Origin: Rhodopseudomonas sp. BR0M22
GTDB lineage: Bacteria; Pseudomonadota; Alphaproteobacteria; Rhizobiales; Xanthobacteraceae
Reading direction: 5' to 3'
NCBI RefSeq assembly: GCF_010907035.1
Contig: NZ_QUMK01000006.1
Span: forward strand, 37,049-101,048
DNA: 64,000 nt
Shown here: one piece after another, positions 56,255 to 64,000 of the stretch
How positions within the stretch are numbered: the first letter of the stretch is position 1
Layout of the letters: each line of letters opens with the position of its first letter
Position numbers and translations under genes: made by a program
The notes under the pieces: generated by a model
Seen by the model: only the letters and a program-made list of their open reading frames with translations
What the model was told of the DNA's origin: nothing
Databases searched by the model: none

Positions 56255-56944
56255 ATGCTCGCTATCAACGATCTGCACGTCGCCTACGGCCAGAGCGAGG
56301 TGTTGCACGGGCTCAATATCGATGTCGCGCCGAACGAGATCGTCGCGATCATGGGCCGCAACGGCATGGGCAAGACCACGCTGATGAAGTCGCTGATGGG
56401 CATCATCCCGCAGCGCAAGGGCTCGATCGCGATGAACGGCACCGAACTCGGGGGCCTGAAGAGCTACGAGCGCGTCGCCAAGGGGCTCGCCTACGTGCCG
56501 CAGGGCCGGATGATCTTCTCCACCATGACGGTGAAGGAGAACATCGAAACCGGGCTTGCAGCCTCCGGCGACAGTGAAGTGCCGGCCGACATCTACGAGC
56601 TGTTCCCGGTGCTGCTCGAAATGAAGGGGCGTCGCGGCGGCAATCTGTCGGGTGGCCAGCAACAGCAACTGGCGATCGCGCGTGCGCTCGCCACCAGGCC
56701 GAAGGTGCTGCTGCTCGATGAGCCGACCGAAGGCATTCAGCCGTCGATCATTCGCGAGATGGCGCGCACCTTGAAGCGTATCCGCGACAGCCGCGGCCTG
56801 TCGATCATCGTCTCCGAACAGGTGCTGAGCTTCGCGCTCGACGTCGCCGATCGGGTGCTGGTGATCGAAAACGGCGAAATCGTTCGCGACGAGCCGCGCG
56901 CTGGCGTCGATGAGGCGCAGGTCGCGAAATATCTGTCCGTTTAA
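56255..56944 (+). CDS. urtE: Amide/urea ABC transporter ATPase 2 (UrtE-like)
   Basis: A 229-residue LivF/UrtE-class ABC ATPase with Walker A GRNGMGKT near residue 33, signature LSGGQQQQ, and Walker B LLLDEPTEGIQPS. AGGAGG lies 7 bases before the ATG and 11 bases after the previous stop. Completes a five-component ABC importer. Confidence 0.88.
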   Translation: MLAINDLHVAYGQSEVLHGLNIDVAPNEIVAIMGRNGMGKTTLMKSLMGIIPQRKGSIAMNGTELGGLKSYERVAKGLAYVPQGRMIFSTMTVKENIETGLAASGDSEVPADIYELFPVLLEMKGRRGGNLSGGQQQQLAIARALATRPKVLLLDEPTEGIQPSIIREMARTLKRIRDSRGLSIIVSEQVLSFALDVADRVLVIENGEIVRDEPRAGVDEAQVAKYLSV

Positions 56945-56979
56945 TTCTCCACCGTCCACTGGTCAAAAGGGAGCTTCCG

Positions 56980-58209
56980 ATGCCAGAGACACTGATCAAG
57001 GTCGATCTCACGCAATCCGCTTACGACAACGAGATGGTCCACAATCGCTGGCATCCGGACATTCCGATGGCGGCGTGGGTCAATCCCGGCGACGACTTCA
57101 TCGTCGAGACCTATGATTGGACCGGAGGCTTCATCAAAAACAACGACAGCGCCGACGACGTTCGCGACATCGACCTGTCGATCGTGCACTTCCTGTCCGG
57201 CCCGATCGGCGTCAAGGGCGCCGAGCCCGGCGACCTGCTGGTCGTCGATCTGCTCGACGTCGGCCCGATGAAGGAGAGCCTGTGGGGCTTCAACGGCTTC
57301 TTCTCCAAGCAGAACGGCGGCGGATTCCTCACCGATCACTTCCCGCTGGCACAGAAGTCGATCTGGGACTTCAAGGGCATGTATACCTCGTCGCGCCACA
57401 TCCCGGGCGTGAACTTCGCCGGCCTGATCCATCCCGGCCTGATCGGCTGTCTGCCCGATCCGAAGCTGTTGGCGACCTGGAATGATCGTGAGACCGCGCT
57501 GATCGCCACCAACCCGACCCGCGTCCCTGGCCTCGCCAATCCGCCGTTCGGGCCGACCGCCCACATGGGTAAGCTCAAGGGTGACGACAAGGCCAAGGCT
57601 GCGGCCGAAGGCGCCCGCACCGTGCCGCCGCGCGAGCACGGCGGCAACTGCGACATCAAGGATCTGTCGCGCGGTTCGAAGATCTACTTCCCGGTCTATG
57701 TGCCGGGTGGCGGCCTGTCGATGGGCGATCTGCACTTCAGCCAGGGCGACGGCGAGATCACCTTCTGCGGCGCGATCGAGATGGCCGGCTGGCTGCACAT
57801 CAAGGTCGACATCATCAAGGACGGCGTCTCGAAATACGGCATCAAGAATCCGATCTTCAAGCCGTCGCCGGTGACGCCGAACTACAAGGACTACCTGATC
57901 TTCGAGGGCATCTCGGTCGACGAAGCCGGCCAGCAGCACTACCTCGACGTCACCGTGGCGTATCGTCAGGCCTGCCTCAACGCCATCGAGTATCTGAAGA
58001 AATTCGGCTACTCGGGCGCCCAGGCCTATTCGATCCTCGGCACCGCGCCGGTGCAGGGCCATATCTCGGGCGTCGTCGACGTCCCGAACGCCTGCGCCAC
58101 GCTGTGGCTGCCGACCGAGATCTTCGACTTCGACATGATGCCGACCTCGGCCGGCCCGGTGAAGGCGATCAAGGGCGGCATCGACATGCCGATCTCGCCG
58201 GACAAGTAA
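56980..58209 (+). CDS. fmdA: Formamidase
   Basis: A 409-residue cytoplasmic amidohydrolase of the FmdA/AmdA family that hydrolyses formamide to formate and ammonia. Family segments include NRWHPDIP, SADDVRDIDLS, FPGPIGVKGAEPGDLL-like SGPIGVKGAEPGDLLVVD and EHGGNCDIKDL, with AIEMAGWLHIKV further on. Length matches the Methylophilus enzyme. It follows the transporter genes by 35 bases and fmdB comes next, an order like the fmdDEF-A-B cluster. It supplies nitrogen from imported formamide. Confidence 0.93.
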   Translation: MPETLIKVDLTQSAYDNEMVHNRWHPDIPMAAWVNPGDDFIVETYDWTGGFIKNNDSADDVRDIDLSIVHFLSGPIGVKGAEPGDLLVVDLLDVGPMKESLWGFNGFFSKQNGGGFLTDHFPLAQKSIWDFKGMYTSSRHIPGVNFAGLIHPGLIGCLPDPKLLATWNDRETALIATNPTRVPGLANPPFGPTAHMGKLKGDDKAKAAAEGARTVPPREHGGNCDIKDLSRGSKIYFPVYVPGGGLSMGDLHFSQGDGEITFCGAIEMAGWLHIKVDIIKDGVSKYGIKNPIFKPSPVTPNYKDYLIFEGISVDEAGQQHYLDVTVAYRQACLNAIEYLKKFGYSGAQAYSILGTAPVQGHISGVVDVPNACATLWLPTEIFDFDMMPTSAGPVKAIKGGIDMPISPDK

Positions 58210-58239
58210 GCGAAAAGAGTCCGATCCGAGGCCCGTCCA

Positions 58240-58322
58240 CGTCATTGCGAGGAGCGAAGCGACGAAGCAATCCAGAAGCCCAGTGCACCAACTTGGATTG
58301 CTTCGCTTCGCTCGCAATGACG
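58240..58322. repeat. Intergenic palindromic repeat, family B copy 2
   Basis: Close copy of 35526-35605, with the same CGTCATTGCGAGGAG and CTCGCAATGACG ends and GAAGCAATCCA/TGGATTGCTTC arms. It lies between fmdA and fmdB, 30 bases after the fmdA stop, and may end or reduce transcription there. Confidence 0.85.
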
Positions 58323-58437
58323 GGGAGAGTCTTCAATCGGGCTCTCAGACTTCCCTGCGCGACGGGGGCGGGACGGTGCGTATCTGCCGCCCCGCCCCAG
58401 CGCAGGAGCCAAGATCGTCAGCGCAAGGGAAACGACG

Positions 58438-58782
58438 ATGCCTGTCTACGAATACATGTGCGACGCCTGCGGGCCGTTCACCGATCTGCGGCCGATGGCC
58501 GAATGCGACGACCCGCAGCTCTGCCCGAGCTGCGAGACCTCGTCGCCGCGCGTCATCCTGACCGCGCCGAACTTCTCCTGCATGCCGGCGTCGCAGCGCG
58601 CCGCTCACGCCACCAACGAGAAGAGCCGCAACGCGCCGATGAGCGTCGGCGAATACAAGGCCAAGCACGCCCCTGGCTGCGGCTGCTGCTCCGGCCTGAA
58701 GAAGCCTGCCCGGCTGCAGACCCGCACCAAGAGCGGCGCCAAAGGCTTCCCCACCGCGCGGCCTTGGATGATCAGCCACTGA
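58438..58782 (+). CDS. fmdB: FmdB-family zinc-ribbon protein
   Basis: A 114-residue small protein. The CxxC...CxxC zinc ribbon is C8, C11, C29 and C32; a further cysteine cluster lies in APGCGCCSGL. FmdB has been proposed as a regulator of formamidase expression in Methylophilus, but many FmdB-family proteins have no proven role. Separated from fmdA by a repeat and 228 bases, so it may be expressed apart. Confidence 0.88.
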   Translation: MPVYEYMCDACGPFTDLRPMAECDDPQLCPSCETSSPRVILTAPNFSCMPASQRAAHATNEKSRNAPMSVGEYKAKHAPGCGCCSGLKKPARLQTRTKSGAKGFPTARPWMISH

Positions 58783-58806
58783 GACCGCGCCGGGAGCCGG
58801 GCGGCG

Positions 58807-59613
58807 TCAGAAGTTGAGCGTCACATTCAGTTGCTGCCCGACCTCGAGCCGATGGCCGAAGCCCTTGGCAATGGCGGCGTAGTTGCCGAACTTTACCCCT
58901 GGCTCGGTCTTGCGATAGGCCGTCAGCGTCGCCAGCGGCTCGGTGCCGAACTCGGCGGCGTCCTGATCGATGGTGGTGAGGTTGCAGCGATAGCACAGGT
59001 CGACGAAGCGCAGTTCGACGCCGCCGGCGCTGGCGGTCGCGAAGAAGTCTTCGTCGTAGGCGGCGACGCCCGATACCACGATGTTCGGCCGGAAACGATT
59101 GACCGGAAGTGGTTTGTCCAGGCGACGATTGAGGTCGTCGAGCGAGGCCTGCGACACGACGAGGACGCCGAAATTGTCGACGAAGCTCGTCGGCGCGTCG
59201 TCGCGGCTGGGATACTGCACGCCGCCTTTGCGCAGGAAGCTCGGCTCCTGGGCGACAAAGCGGTGCGGCGCCCCGAGATAGTCGCTGATCCAGGTGTCCG
59301 CGGCGCGGCCGACGCCGCGCGCCGGAATGGTTTCTCCGAAGATCACCACATCGACGTTGGCCGCGACCTCGCCGGTCGACAGGTCGAGCGACGCGTAACC
59401 TTCCGCGGCGAGCGTGACGCCGCCGTCGTGCAGCGTCGGGCGCAATAGAGCGAGCCGCGGCTGCTCGCGCTGGGTGACGAACATCCCATCGCCGTCGACG
59501 ATCATCCAATGCCGGTCCAGCGCTAGGCCGGTCGGTGCGATCGCGGCGCCCGTCACCCGCGCGCCGCCACAGGATTTCACCGGGTAGATGTAGATGTCCG
59601 AAATAGTCGTCAT
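58807..59613 (-). CDS. MOSC-domain molybdenum-cofactor protein (YcbX/mARC-like)
   Basis: A 268-residue protein with an N-terminal MOSC beta-barrel (IYIYPVKSCGGARV) and a C-terminal MOSC domain whose cofactor-ligand cysteine is C210 in RCNLTTIDQD, close to the RCxLTTVDPD motif of mARC. Such enzymes reduce N-hydroxylated compounds. E. coli YcbX carries its own [2Fe-2S] domain; this protein does not, and the gene overlapping it by 4 bases encodes a [2Fe-2S] flavin reductase that would be its electron donor. The longer frame from 59946 is an overlap artefact. Confidence 0.85.
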   Translation of the reverse strand: MTTISDIYIYPVKSCGGARVTGAAIAPTGLALDRHWMIVDGDGMFVTQREQPRLALLRPTLHDGGVTLAAEGYASLDLSTGEVAANVDVVIFGETIPARGVGRAADTWISDYLGAPHRFVAQEPSFLRKGGVQYPSRDDAPTSFVDNFGVLVVSQASLDDLNRRLDKPLPVNRFRPNIVVSGVAAYDEDFFATASAGGVELRFVDLCYRCNLTTIDQDAAEFGTEPLATLTAYRKTEPGVKFGNYAAIAKGFGHRLEVGQQLNVTLNF

Positions 59614-60644
59614 GCTGTTGCGCCTTTGTTGAGGACCTGAGCGTCTACGGCCGGCGGTGGGACGAGGTTGAAGCTGTCGGCGAAGAAGCGCGCGGGCGGA
59701 ACGCCACCTTCGATCGCGACATCTTCCATGGCGCGGACCAGCAAGGGGTTGCCGCAGGCATAGACGTCGAACTGGCACAGGTCCGGCACGTCGCTCCGGA
59801 CGATGTCGTGAACGAAGCCGGATCGTCCGCGCCACTGCGGGTCGTCGTCGGACACCACCTGCACGCAGCGGAAGTCGGCGAATGCCGGCGCGACTTCGTC
59901 GACCTGGTTGCTCGCGTAGAACTCGCGTGCGTTCCTGCAGCCCCAATACAGGCGGATCGGCTGGCGCGGAGCCGCCGGCGCCAGCGCCTGCAGCATGCCG
60001 ACGATCGGCGCCATGCCGGTGCCGCCTGCTACGAACAGCATCGGGCGCTGGTCGTCGGCGATGCCGAAATCGCCGAACGGCCCCGCCAGTCTCAGGATCT
60101 CCCCTTCCGTCAGCGCCTCGAACACGTGACCCGTGAATTGGCCGTTCTGGACGCGGCCGATATGCAGGTCGATCGTGCCGTCAGCGCGGGGCGCGTTGGC
60201 GATCGAGAACGAGCGTAGGCGTCCCTCCCATTCGATGCCGACGAATTGCCCGGGTCTGAAGGCCGGAGATAGGCCCGGCGGAAACCGGAGCGTCAGCCCG
60301 GAGACGCTCGGAGACAATCTCTGCAGTCTCACCACACGGGCCGGCACCGTCGCGGCCGGTTGATCGTTTCGCTGCGCGATCTGGGTGGCCTTGATGGTCA
60401 GATCCGAGCGCGCATAGGCGCAGCACAGCAGCGCCTTGCCGAGCGCCAGATCGGTCCGGGTGAGGGCGCTGGCGCGGTCGTCGTGGTCGACCACGCCGGC
60501 CACGACCTCGCTTTTACAGGCCCCGCATGTCCCGTTCTCGCAGGCGCTCGCCAGGTTGATGGCCTGGCGCTTGGCCGCTGCCAGAATGGTCTCGCCGCTC
60601 TTGCAGGAGAATGACTTTCCGCTTGGGATCAGGACGACTTGCAT
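59610..60644 (-). CDS. [2Fe-2S] ferredoxin-FAD/NAD(P)H reductase
   Basis: A 344-residue electron-transfer protein. The N-terminal plant-type ferredoxin has C35, C40, C43 and C74 or C75 (CENGTCGAC...LLCC). The FAD region (LRSFSIANAP, about 147-160) and the NAD(P)H-binding region (FVAGGTGMAPIVGML) follow. ATG at 60644 is used; the in-frame TTG at 60671 is less credible. It overlaps the MOSC gene start by 4 bases (ATGA) and probably passes NAD(P)H electrons to it. Resembles CDP-6-deoxyglucoseen-reductase-type and oxygenase reductases. Confidence 0.86.
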   Translation of the reverse strand: MQVVLIPSGKSFSCKSGETILAAAKRQAINLASACENGTCGACKSEVVAGVVDHDDRASALTRTDLALGKALLCCAYARSDLTIKATQIAQRNDQPAATVPARVVRLQRLSPSVSGLTLRFPPGLSPAFRPGQFVGIEWEGRLRSFSIANAPRADGTIDLHIGRVQNGQFTGHVFEALTEGEILRLAGPFGDFGIADDQRPMLFVAGGTGMAPIVGMLQALAPAAPRQPIRLYWGCRNAREFYASNQVDEVAPAFADFRCVQVVSDDDPQWRGRSGFVHDIVRSDVPDLCQFDVYACGNPLLVRAMEDVAIEGGVPPARFFADSFNLVPPPAVDAQVLNKGATA

Positions 60645-60689
60645 CGATGCGTTGTCTCGTGACGTTGCCAAACCCTAAGCCCGACGCTA

Positions 60690-60730
60690 GGACCAGTGAA
60701 TGGTCCAATTTTTTGTTGTTGTATGGTCCA
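60690..60730. promoter_or_regulatory. Candidate MocR operator
   Basis: A perfect GGACCA-N5-TGGTCC inverted repeat (60690-60706) is followed by a second ATGGTCCA copy. The two ATGGTCCA direct repeats (60700-60707 and 60723-60730) are 23 bases apart. Paired direct repeats are the usual target of MocR-type dimers, and the site lies between the divergent regulator and reductase genes. Confidence 0.6.
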
Positions 60731-60750
60731 AGGGGGCGGTGTGAGGCGGC

Positions 60751-62217
60751 GTGGCGAACGACTGGAAAGCCCTGCTGGCACCGCGGATTTCGCTGAACGG
60801 TGCGACCCCGGTTTATCTGCAGATCGCCCAGACGGTGATCGAAGAGATCCGGCGCGGTCGGCTGGCGCCGCAGGATGTTCTCCCGAGCAGCCGCGAACTC
60901 GCTACGAGTCTCGCGATCAACCGCAAGACCGTGATCGCCGCGTATCAGGAGCTGGAAACGCAAGGTTGGCTCTCGACCAGCGGCACGCGGGGGACGTTCG
61001 TGGCCACCCGGCTACCAGTCATAGCCGAAGACCCGGGGCCTTCCTCCGCGCCGAGGTCGTCGCGCGATCCGGCGCGCTTTGCCGGCCGGCTCCGCCCCGG
61101 CGTCGAGATTCCCGCGGTGTATCCGACCCCGTCGTCGGTCTGCCTGGACGACGGCATTCCTGATACCAGGCTGTTTCCAGCTCAATCCTATGCGCGCGCG
61201 TATCGTCAGGCGCTGTTGTTCGGCGGCCGACGTGGCAGTCTCGGCTATGGCGATCCTCGCGGGCTGGAGATGCTTCGCGCACAGATCGCCCAGATGCTCA
61301 ATGCCGAACGCGGTCTGGTAAGTGCGGCCGAAAACATCTGTCTCACGCGCGGCAGTCAGATGGCTTTGTTCGTCATCGCACGCATCATCACCTCACCCGG
61401 CGACAAGGTGGTGGTGGAGGAACTGACCTACCCGCCTGCCAGAGAGGCGTTTCGCTCTGCCGGCGCCGAGATCCTGAGCGTCCGGCTGGATGAGGACGGC
61501 GTTGATGTCGAGCATCTCAAGCAGTTGTGTCGGCGTAACAAGATCCGTGCGATCTATCTCACGCCCAATCATCAATTTCCCACCACGGTGCTGATGAAGC
61601 CAGAGCGGCGGTTACGCCTGTTGAGCCTGTCGGATCAGTTCGGTTTCGCGATTGTGGAGGACGACTACGATCACGAATTCCATTTCCGTCATCGTCCGCT
61701 GTTTCCGCTCGCCAGCGTGGCACCCGACAAGACGTTCTATATCGGATCGATGTCCAAGCTGCTCGCGCCGACCTTGCGGCTCGGCTACATCGTTGCGCCG
61801 GCCAAGGTGATCGACCGCGCCGCGCAGGAAGTGCTGCTGATCGATCGCCAGGGCGATCAGGTGACTGAAGCAGCGGTCGCCGCGCTGATGTCCGCCGGCG
61901 AGATCAGGCGTTTCGCTCGCAAGGCGCTCGGGATCTATCGCGAGCGGCGCACGCATTTCGCAGAGTGCCTGCAGGCGGAATTGGGCGACGAACTCACATT
62001 CAGGCCGCCCGACGGGGGGCTCGCTTTCTGGCTCGGGTTTCGCGATCTGCGGAAGCTCGATCGGCTCGAACGAAACGGCAACCGCCTGCAGTTTCTGCCG
62101 TCGCGCTGTTTCGGGGACGGCTCGGCCAACAGGGGGCTTCGCCTCGGTTTCGCCGCGCTCGACCGAACCGAGGCGAAGACGGCGATCCGGTTGCTGCGCG
62201 AGGGGATCGTCGGGTAG
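60751..62217 (+). CDS. MocR-family transcriptional regulator (GntR HTH + aminotransferase fold)
   Basis: A 488-residue regulator. The N-terminal GntR winged helix (PVYLQIAQTVIEEIRRGRL, LPSSRELATSLAINRKTVIAAYQELETQGWL) is joined by a linker to a fold-type-I aminotransferase domain with the PLP lysine at K336 (SMSKLLAPTLRLGY). It starts with GTG at 60751; GAGG lies a few bases upstream. It is divergent from the reductase-MOSC pair and overlaps its own candidate operator region, implying control of both transcripts. Effector unknown. Confidence 0.88.
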   Translation: MANDWKALLAPRISLNGATPVYLQIAQTVIEEIRRGRLAPQDVLPSSRELATSLAINRKTVIAAYQELETQGWLSTSGTRGTFVATRLPVIAEDPGPSSAPRSSRDPARFAGRLRPGVEIPAVYPTPSSVCLDDGIPDTRLFPAQSYARAYRQALLFGGRRGSLGYGDPRGLEMLRAQIAQMLNAERGLVSAAENICLTRGSQMALFVIARIITSPGDKVVVEELTYPPAREAFRSAGAEILSVRLDEDGVDVEHLKQLCRRNKIRAIYLTPNHQFPTTVLMKPERRLRLLSLSDQFGFAIVEDDYDHEFHFRHRPLFPLASVAPDKTFYIGSMSKLLAPTLRLGYIVAPAKVIDRAAQEVLLIDRQGDQVTEAAVAALMSAGEIRRFARKALGIYRERRTHFAECLQAELGDELTFRPPDGGLAFWLGFRDLRKLDRLERNGNRLQFLPSRCFGDGSANRGLRLGFAALDRTEAKTAIRLLREGIVG

Positions 62218-62261
62218 TTCTGTTCCGGCGCTCGAAGCGGTGGGGCGCGCGTGGCGACCGC

Positions 62262-63059
62262 CTATCCGGCGACCACGGCCGCAACGCCGAGCAGAAAGCC
62301 GATCTCGAACAACTGCTCGCTGGCGCCGAGCACGTCGCCGGTGTAGCCGCCGATCAGGCGCTTGGCCCATCCGGCCATCGCGGCGGCAAGCGCACTGCCG
62401 GCCGCAAGGCCGAGCACGACCGCGATCGGCGAGACCAACAGCAGCGGCAGCGCGCCGAGCGCGACCGCGACTGCGCCGAGCACCAGCTCGTCCTTGCGCA
62501 GTGTGGTGTCGGCGTAGCTCGCCTTCATCGCCGCGGTGTTGCCAGCGTAGCTCATGAGATGCGCCACCAGGCAGGACGCGCCGCGCGACGCGGCGTGGCA
62601 GGCGACCAAAGCGGCCAGCGCCGCCCACAGCGGCAATAGCGCCAGCGCCGCGACCCGCAGCGCGACCCCGATGCCGAGCGCGAGCGCGCCATAGGTGCCG
62701 ATCCGGCTGTCCTTCATGATATCGAGCCGGCGTTCCACGGTCCAGCCGCCGCCAAACGCGTCGAAGGTGTCGGCGAGCCCGTCCTCGTGGAAGGCGCCGG
62801 TCAGTGCGATCGAGGCGGTGACCGCGAACAGCGCGCCGAGTGTCGCCCCGAACAGCGAGGTGCCGACAATCATCGCCGCCGCCGACACCACGCCGATGCC
62901 GACTCCGACCACCGGAAAGAACGTCATCGCCCGCATCAGCCAGTCGGGCTCCGGCGCGCGGTCGGCGCTCGGCACCGGCAGGATTGTCAGAAAGCGCACG
63001 GCGTCGAGCAATTGCGCCCGTGTCGGCGTCGGCCGCGAGAGGTGAGGGGAGTCGGTCAT
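62262..63059 (-). CDS. cobS: Adenosylcobinamide-GDP ribazoletransferase (cobalamin synthase)
   Basis: A 265-residue inner-membrane enzyme joining adenosylcobinamide-GDP and alpha-ribazole, the penultimate step of cobalamin synthesis. Motifs: RFLTILPVP at the start, GAFHEDGLADTFDAFGGG (metal-binding His, Glu, Asp) and DSRIGTYGALAL, then multiple membrane helices. ATG at 63059 begins the homologous region; the open frame upstream to 63521 is spurious. It converges with the MocR gene. No cobT, cobU or cobC is next to it within the window. Confidence 0.93.
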   Translation of the reverse strand: MTDSPHLSRPTPTRAQLLDAVRFLTILPVPSADRAPEPDWLMRAMTFFPVVGVGIGVVSAAAMIVGTSLFGATLGALFAVTASIALTGAFHEDGLADTFDAFGGGWTVERRLDIMKDSRIGTYGALALGIGVALRVAALALLPLWAALAALVACHAASRGASCLVAHLMSYAGNTAAMKASYADTTLRKDELVLGAVAVALGALPLLLVSPIAVVLGLAAGSALAAAMAGWAKRLIGGYTGDVLGASEQLFEIGFLLGVAAVVAG

Positions 63060-63222
63060 GGATTTGCCTTTGCGGAAGTCGCCGTACTGCGCGCCCCTGC
63101 GGTTGCGGTCAAGCGCCAGCGTGTGCTGAGGGCTGTTGCCGCGCAGTCCCTTGGTGCCTGGTTGCCGTCGCTGCGACCTTGCGCCGGCTGTGACGACCCG
63201 CCGCAGCCAAACGGCTACCCCC

Positions 63223-63236
63223 TTGATAGAGGTCAA
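63223..63236. promoter_or_regulatory. Candidate FixK/AadR box
   Basis: TTGATAGAGGTCAA fits TTGA-N6-TCAA and differs from the FNR consensus half-sites by one base. It lies 74 bases upstream of the small secreted-protein gene and about 170 bases upstream of cobS. At least one such match is expected by chance in the window. Confidence 0.35.
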
Positions 63237-63303
63237 TGTGACGGTCGGACGCCGGCAGCTACCCTTTGTCAGTCTCGATCCAGATGGGGTACGCTGCGCG
63301 ACG

Positions 63304-63660
63304 ATGCGTTGTGAACGAAACAGCGACGGCCGGACGCACTCCGCAGCACTACGCCTGTGGCTCGGAGCGTTGATTTGCGCCTGCGCGTTCGCGGTGCTCG
63401 TTCTCGGCAGCGCGCCGGTCGCTTCGGCCGACACTGGGCCGCATGCGCAGCTCGTATTCGTCAAGACGCCGCTGCCGGTGCCGCCGCTGAATCTCAGCGA
63501 CGATCCGGAGATCATGACCACGGACAGCGCCAGTGCGCTGATGCCGTTGTCGTTCAGAACTGCCGATTGTCATCCGTCGACCCGCGTGCGCCTGCCGCTG
63601 GCCGAACCGATGCTCGATCGCAGCGAGCCTCCGCAGCTTCGGCCACCGATCGCCGCCTAG
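63304..63660 (+). CDS. Small secreted protein of unknown function
   Basis: A 118-residue protein. A hydrophobic segment (LWLGALICACAFAVLVLGSAPVASA, described by span about 17-41) forms a signal peptide with cleavage near SADT; the remaining 77 residues are Pro/Leu/Ser-rich with one cysteine and no recognisable domain. It is divergent from cobS. The ATG at 63304 places the signal peptide properly; the longer frame from 63136 does not. Real but not assignable. Confidence 0.55.
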   Translation: MRCERNSDGRTHSAALRLWLGALICACAFAVLVLGSAPVASADTGPHAQLVFVKTPLPVPPLNLSDDPEIMTTDSASALMPLSFRTADCHPSTRVRLPLAEPMLDRSEPPQLRPPIAA

Positions 63661-63914
63661 TCGGCCGCGATCTCGTCTGCCGCCGTGATCACCCAACGTG
63701 CGAGCCGTCGACCGGCGGCACAAGGCGCCGTGATGCGCCCCGCCTGATCGCCGTGCGCCAGACGAAGCTCCGGCTTCGCTCGATTCCCGACACACCGCGC
63801 TGTGAGCCCGATCAGATCTAGATCGGACGAAAAGCCGAGGCCATCGACGCCCGAGCTGGGTGTCCTGTCTCCGGCCGCAGAATTCCTTCCGAGTCTTCGA
63901 CGCCGAGACATCAC

Positions 63915-64000
63915 ATGACCGAACTTCTGCAAGCCGACATCAAGGGCCCGAACGATCAGGCCGCCGAGGAGATGTGGCACGCGGTCGATGCCGACCCTGT
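63915..64000 (+). CDS. Start of an unidentified gene (3' end outside window)
   Basis: An open frame from the ATG at 63915 runs off the window after 28 codons, starting MTELLQADIKGPND. It is acidic and too short to identify. A weak ribosome-binding site (CGAGA) lies upstream. Confidence 0.45.
   Translation, partial: MTELLQADIKGPNDQAAEEMWHAVDADP

Noticed and set aside
63060..63222. Possible cobalamin riboswitch upstream of cobS
   Set aside because: No B12-box or conserved core could be picked out by eye; a covariance search would be needed.

Overview
The window is GC-rich (about 65%), densely coded alphaproteobacterial chromosome. Gene content, protein similarity and intergenic palindromic repeats point to Rhodopseudomonas palustris or a close Bradyrhizobium-type relative. 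This identification rests on recognition only; no database search was possible. I see no rRNA, tRNA, CRISPR array, prophage or insertion sequence.

Layout. 1-3.8 kb: 3' part of aroC, a class III nucleotidyl cyclase, a ClpS2-like adaptor and a secreted VWA-type protein. 3.9-8.9 kb: an alcohol/aldehyde oxidation pair (Fe-ADH and ExaC-type ALDH) divergent from an AcoR-like sigma54 activator, with a well-placed -24/-12 promoter between them. 9.2-14.2 kb: unknown membrane protein, MoxR-type ATPase, VWA protein with an HExxH motif and carotenoid oxygenase on one strand. 14.3-24 kb: alpha/beta hydrolase, then a peptide-utilisation block (MlrC-type M81 protein, dipeptide ABC transporter, M20 peptidase) divergent from its binding protein. 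24-28.6 kb: small membrane proteins, a CBS-domain protein and a CHAD protein. 28.8-35.5 kb: a 2-oxoacid:ferredoxin oxidoreductase operon (iorA, iorB fused to a ferredoxin, korA, korB, korC) ending in a PaaK-type CoA ligase. korA carries a frameshift in a run of seven G. 35.6-38.8 kb: paired acyl-CoA dehydrogenases plus an enoyl-CoA hydratase on the other strand. 39.1-41.2 kb: exbB-exbD-tonB. 41.3-42.8 kb: an ANL-superfamily ligase with degenerate catalytic motifs. 43.1-47.1 kb: an envelope-stress-like operon (DUF3618, holin-like, 52-aa ORF, YihY/BrkB). 47.4-58.8 kb: a LuxR response regulator and an NCS1-permease/hybrid histidine kinase fusion, divergent from an amide/urea ABC transporter (fmdD, fmdE, fmdF and two ATPases), formamidase fmdA and fmdB. 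58.8-62.2 kb: a MOSC (YcbX/mARC-like) protein with its [2Fe-2S] flavin reductase, divergent from a MocR regulator. 62.3-64 kb: cobS, a small secreted protein and the start of a further gene.

How the parts may work together. The ior/kor block is oxygen-sensitive ferredoxin chemistry on 2-oxo acids, feeding CoA thioesters towards PaaK-type and beta-oxidation enzymes; its upstream region holds two FixK/AadR-like boxes. The fmd block imports short amides or urea and hydrolyses formamide to formate and ammonia, and the neighbouring permease-kinase plus response regulator look like its sensory system. The 14.3-24 kb block imports and cleaves peptides. Five families of palindromic intergenic repeats punctuate gene ends.
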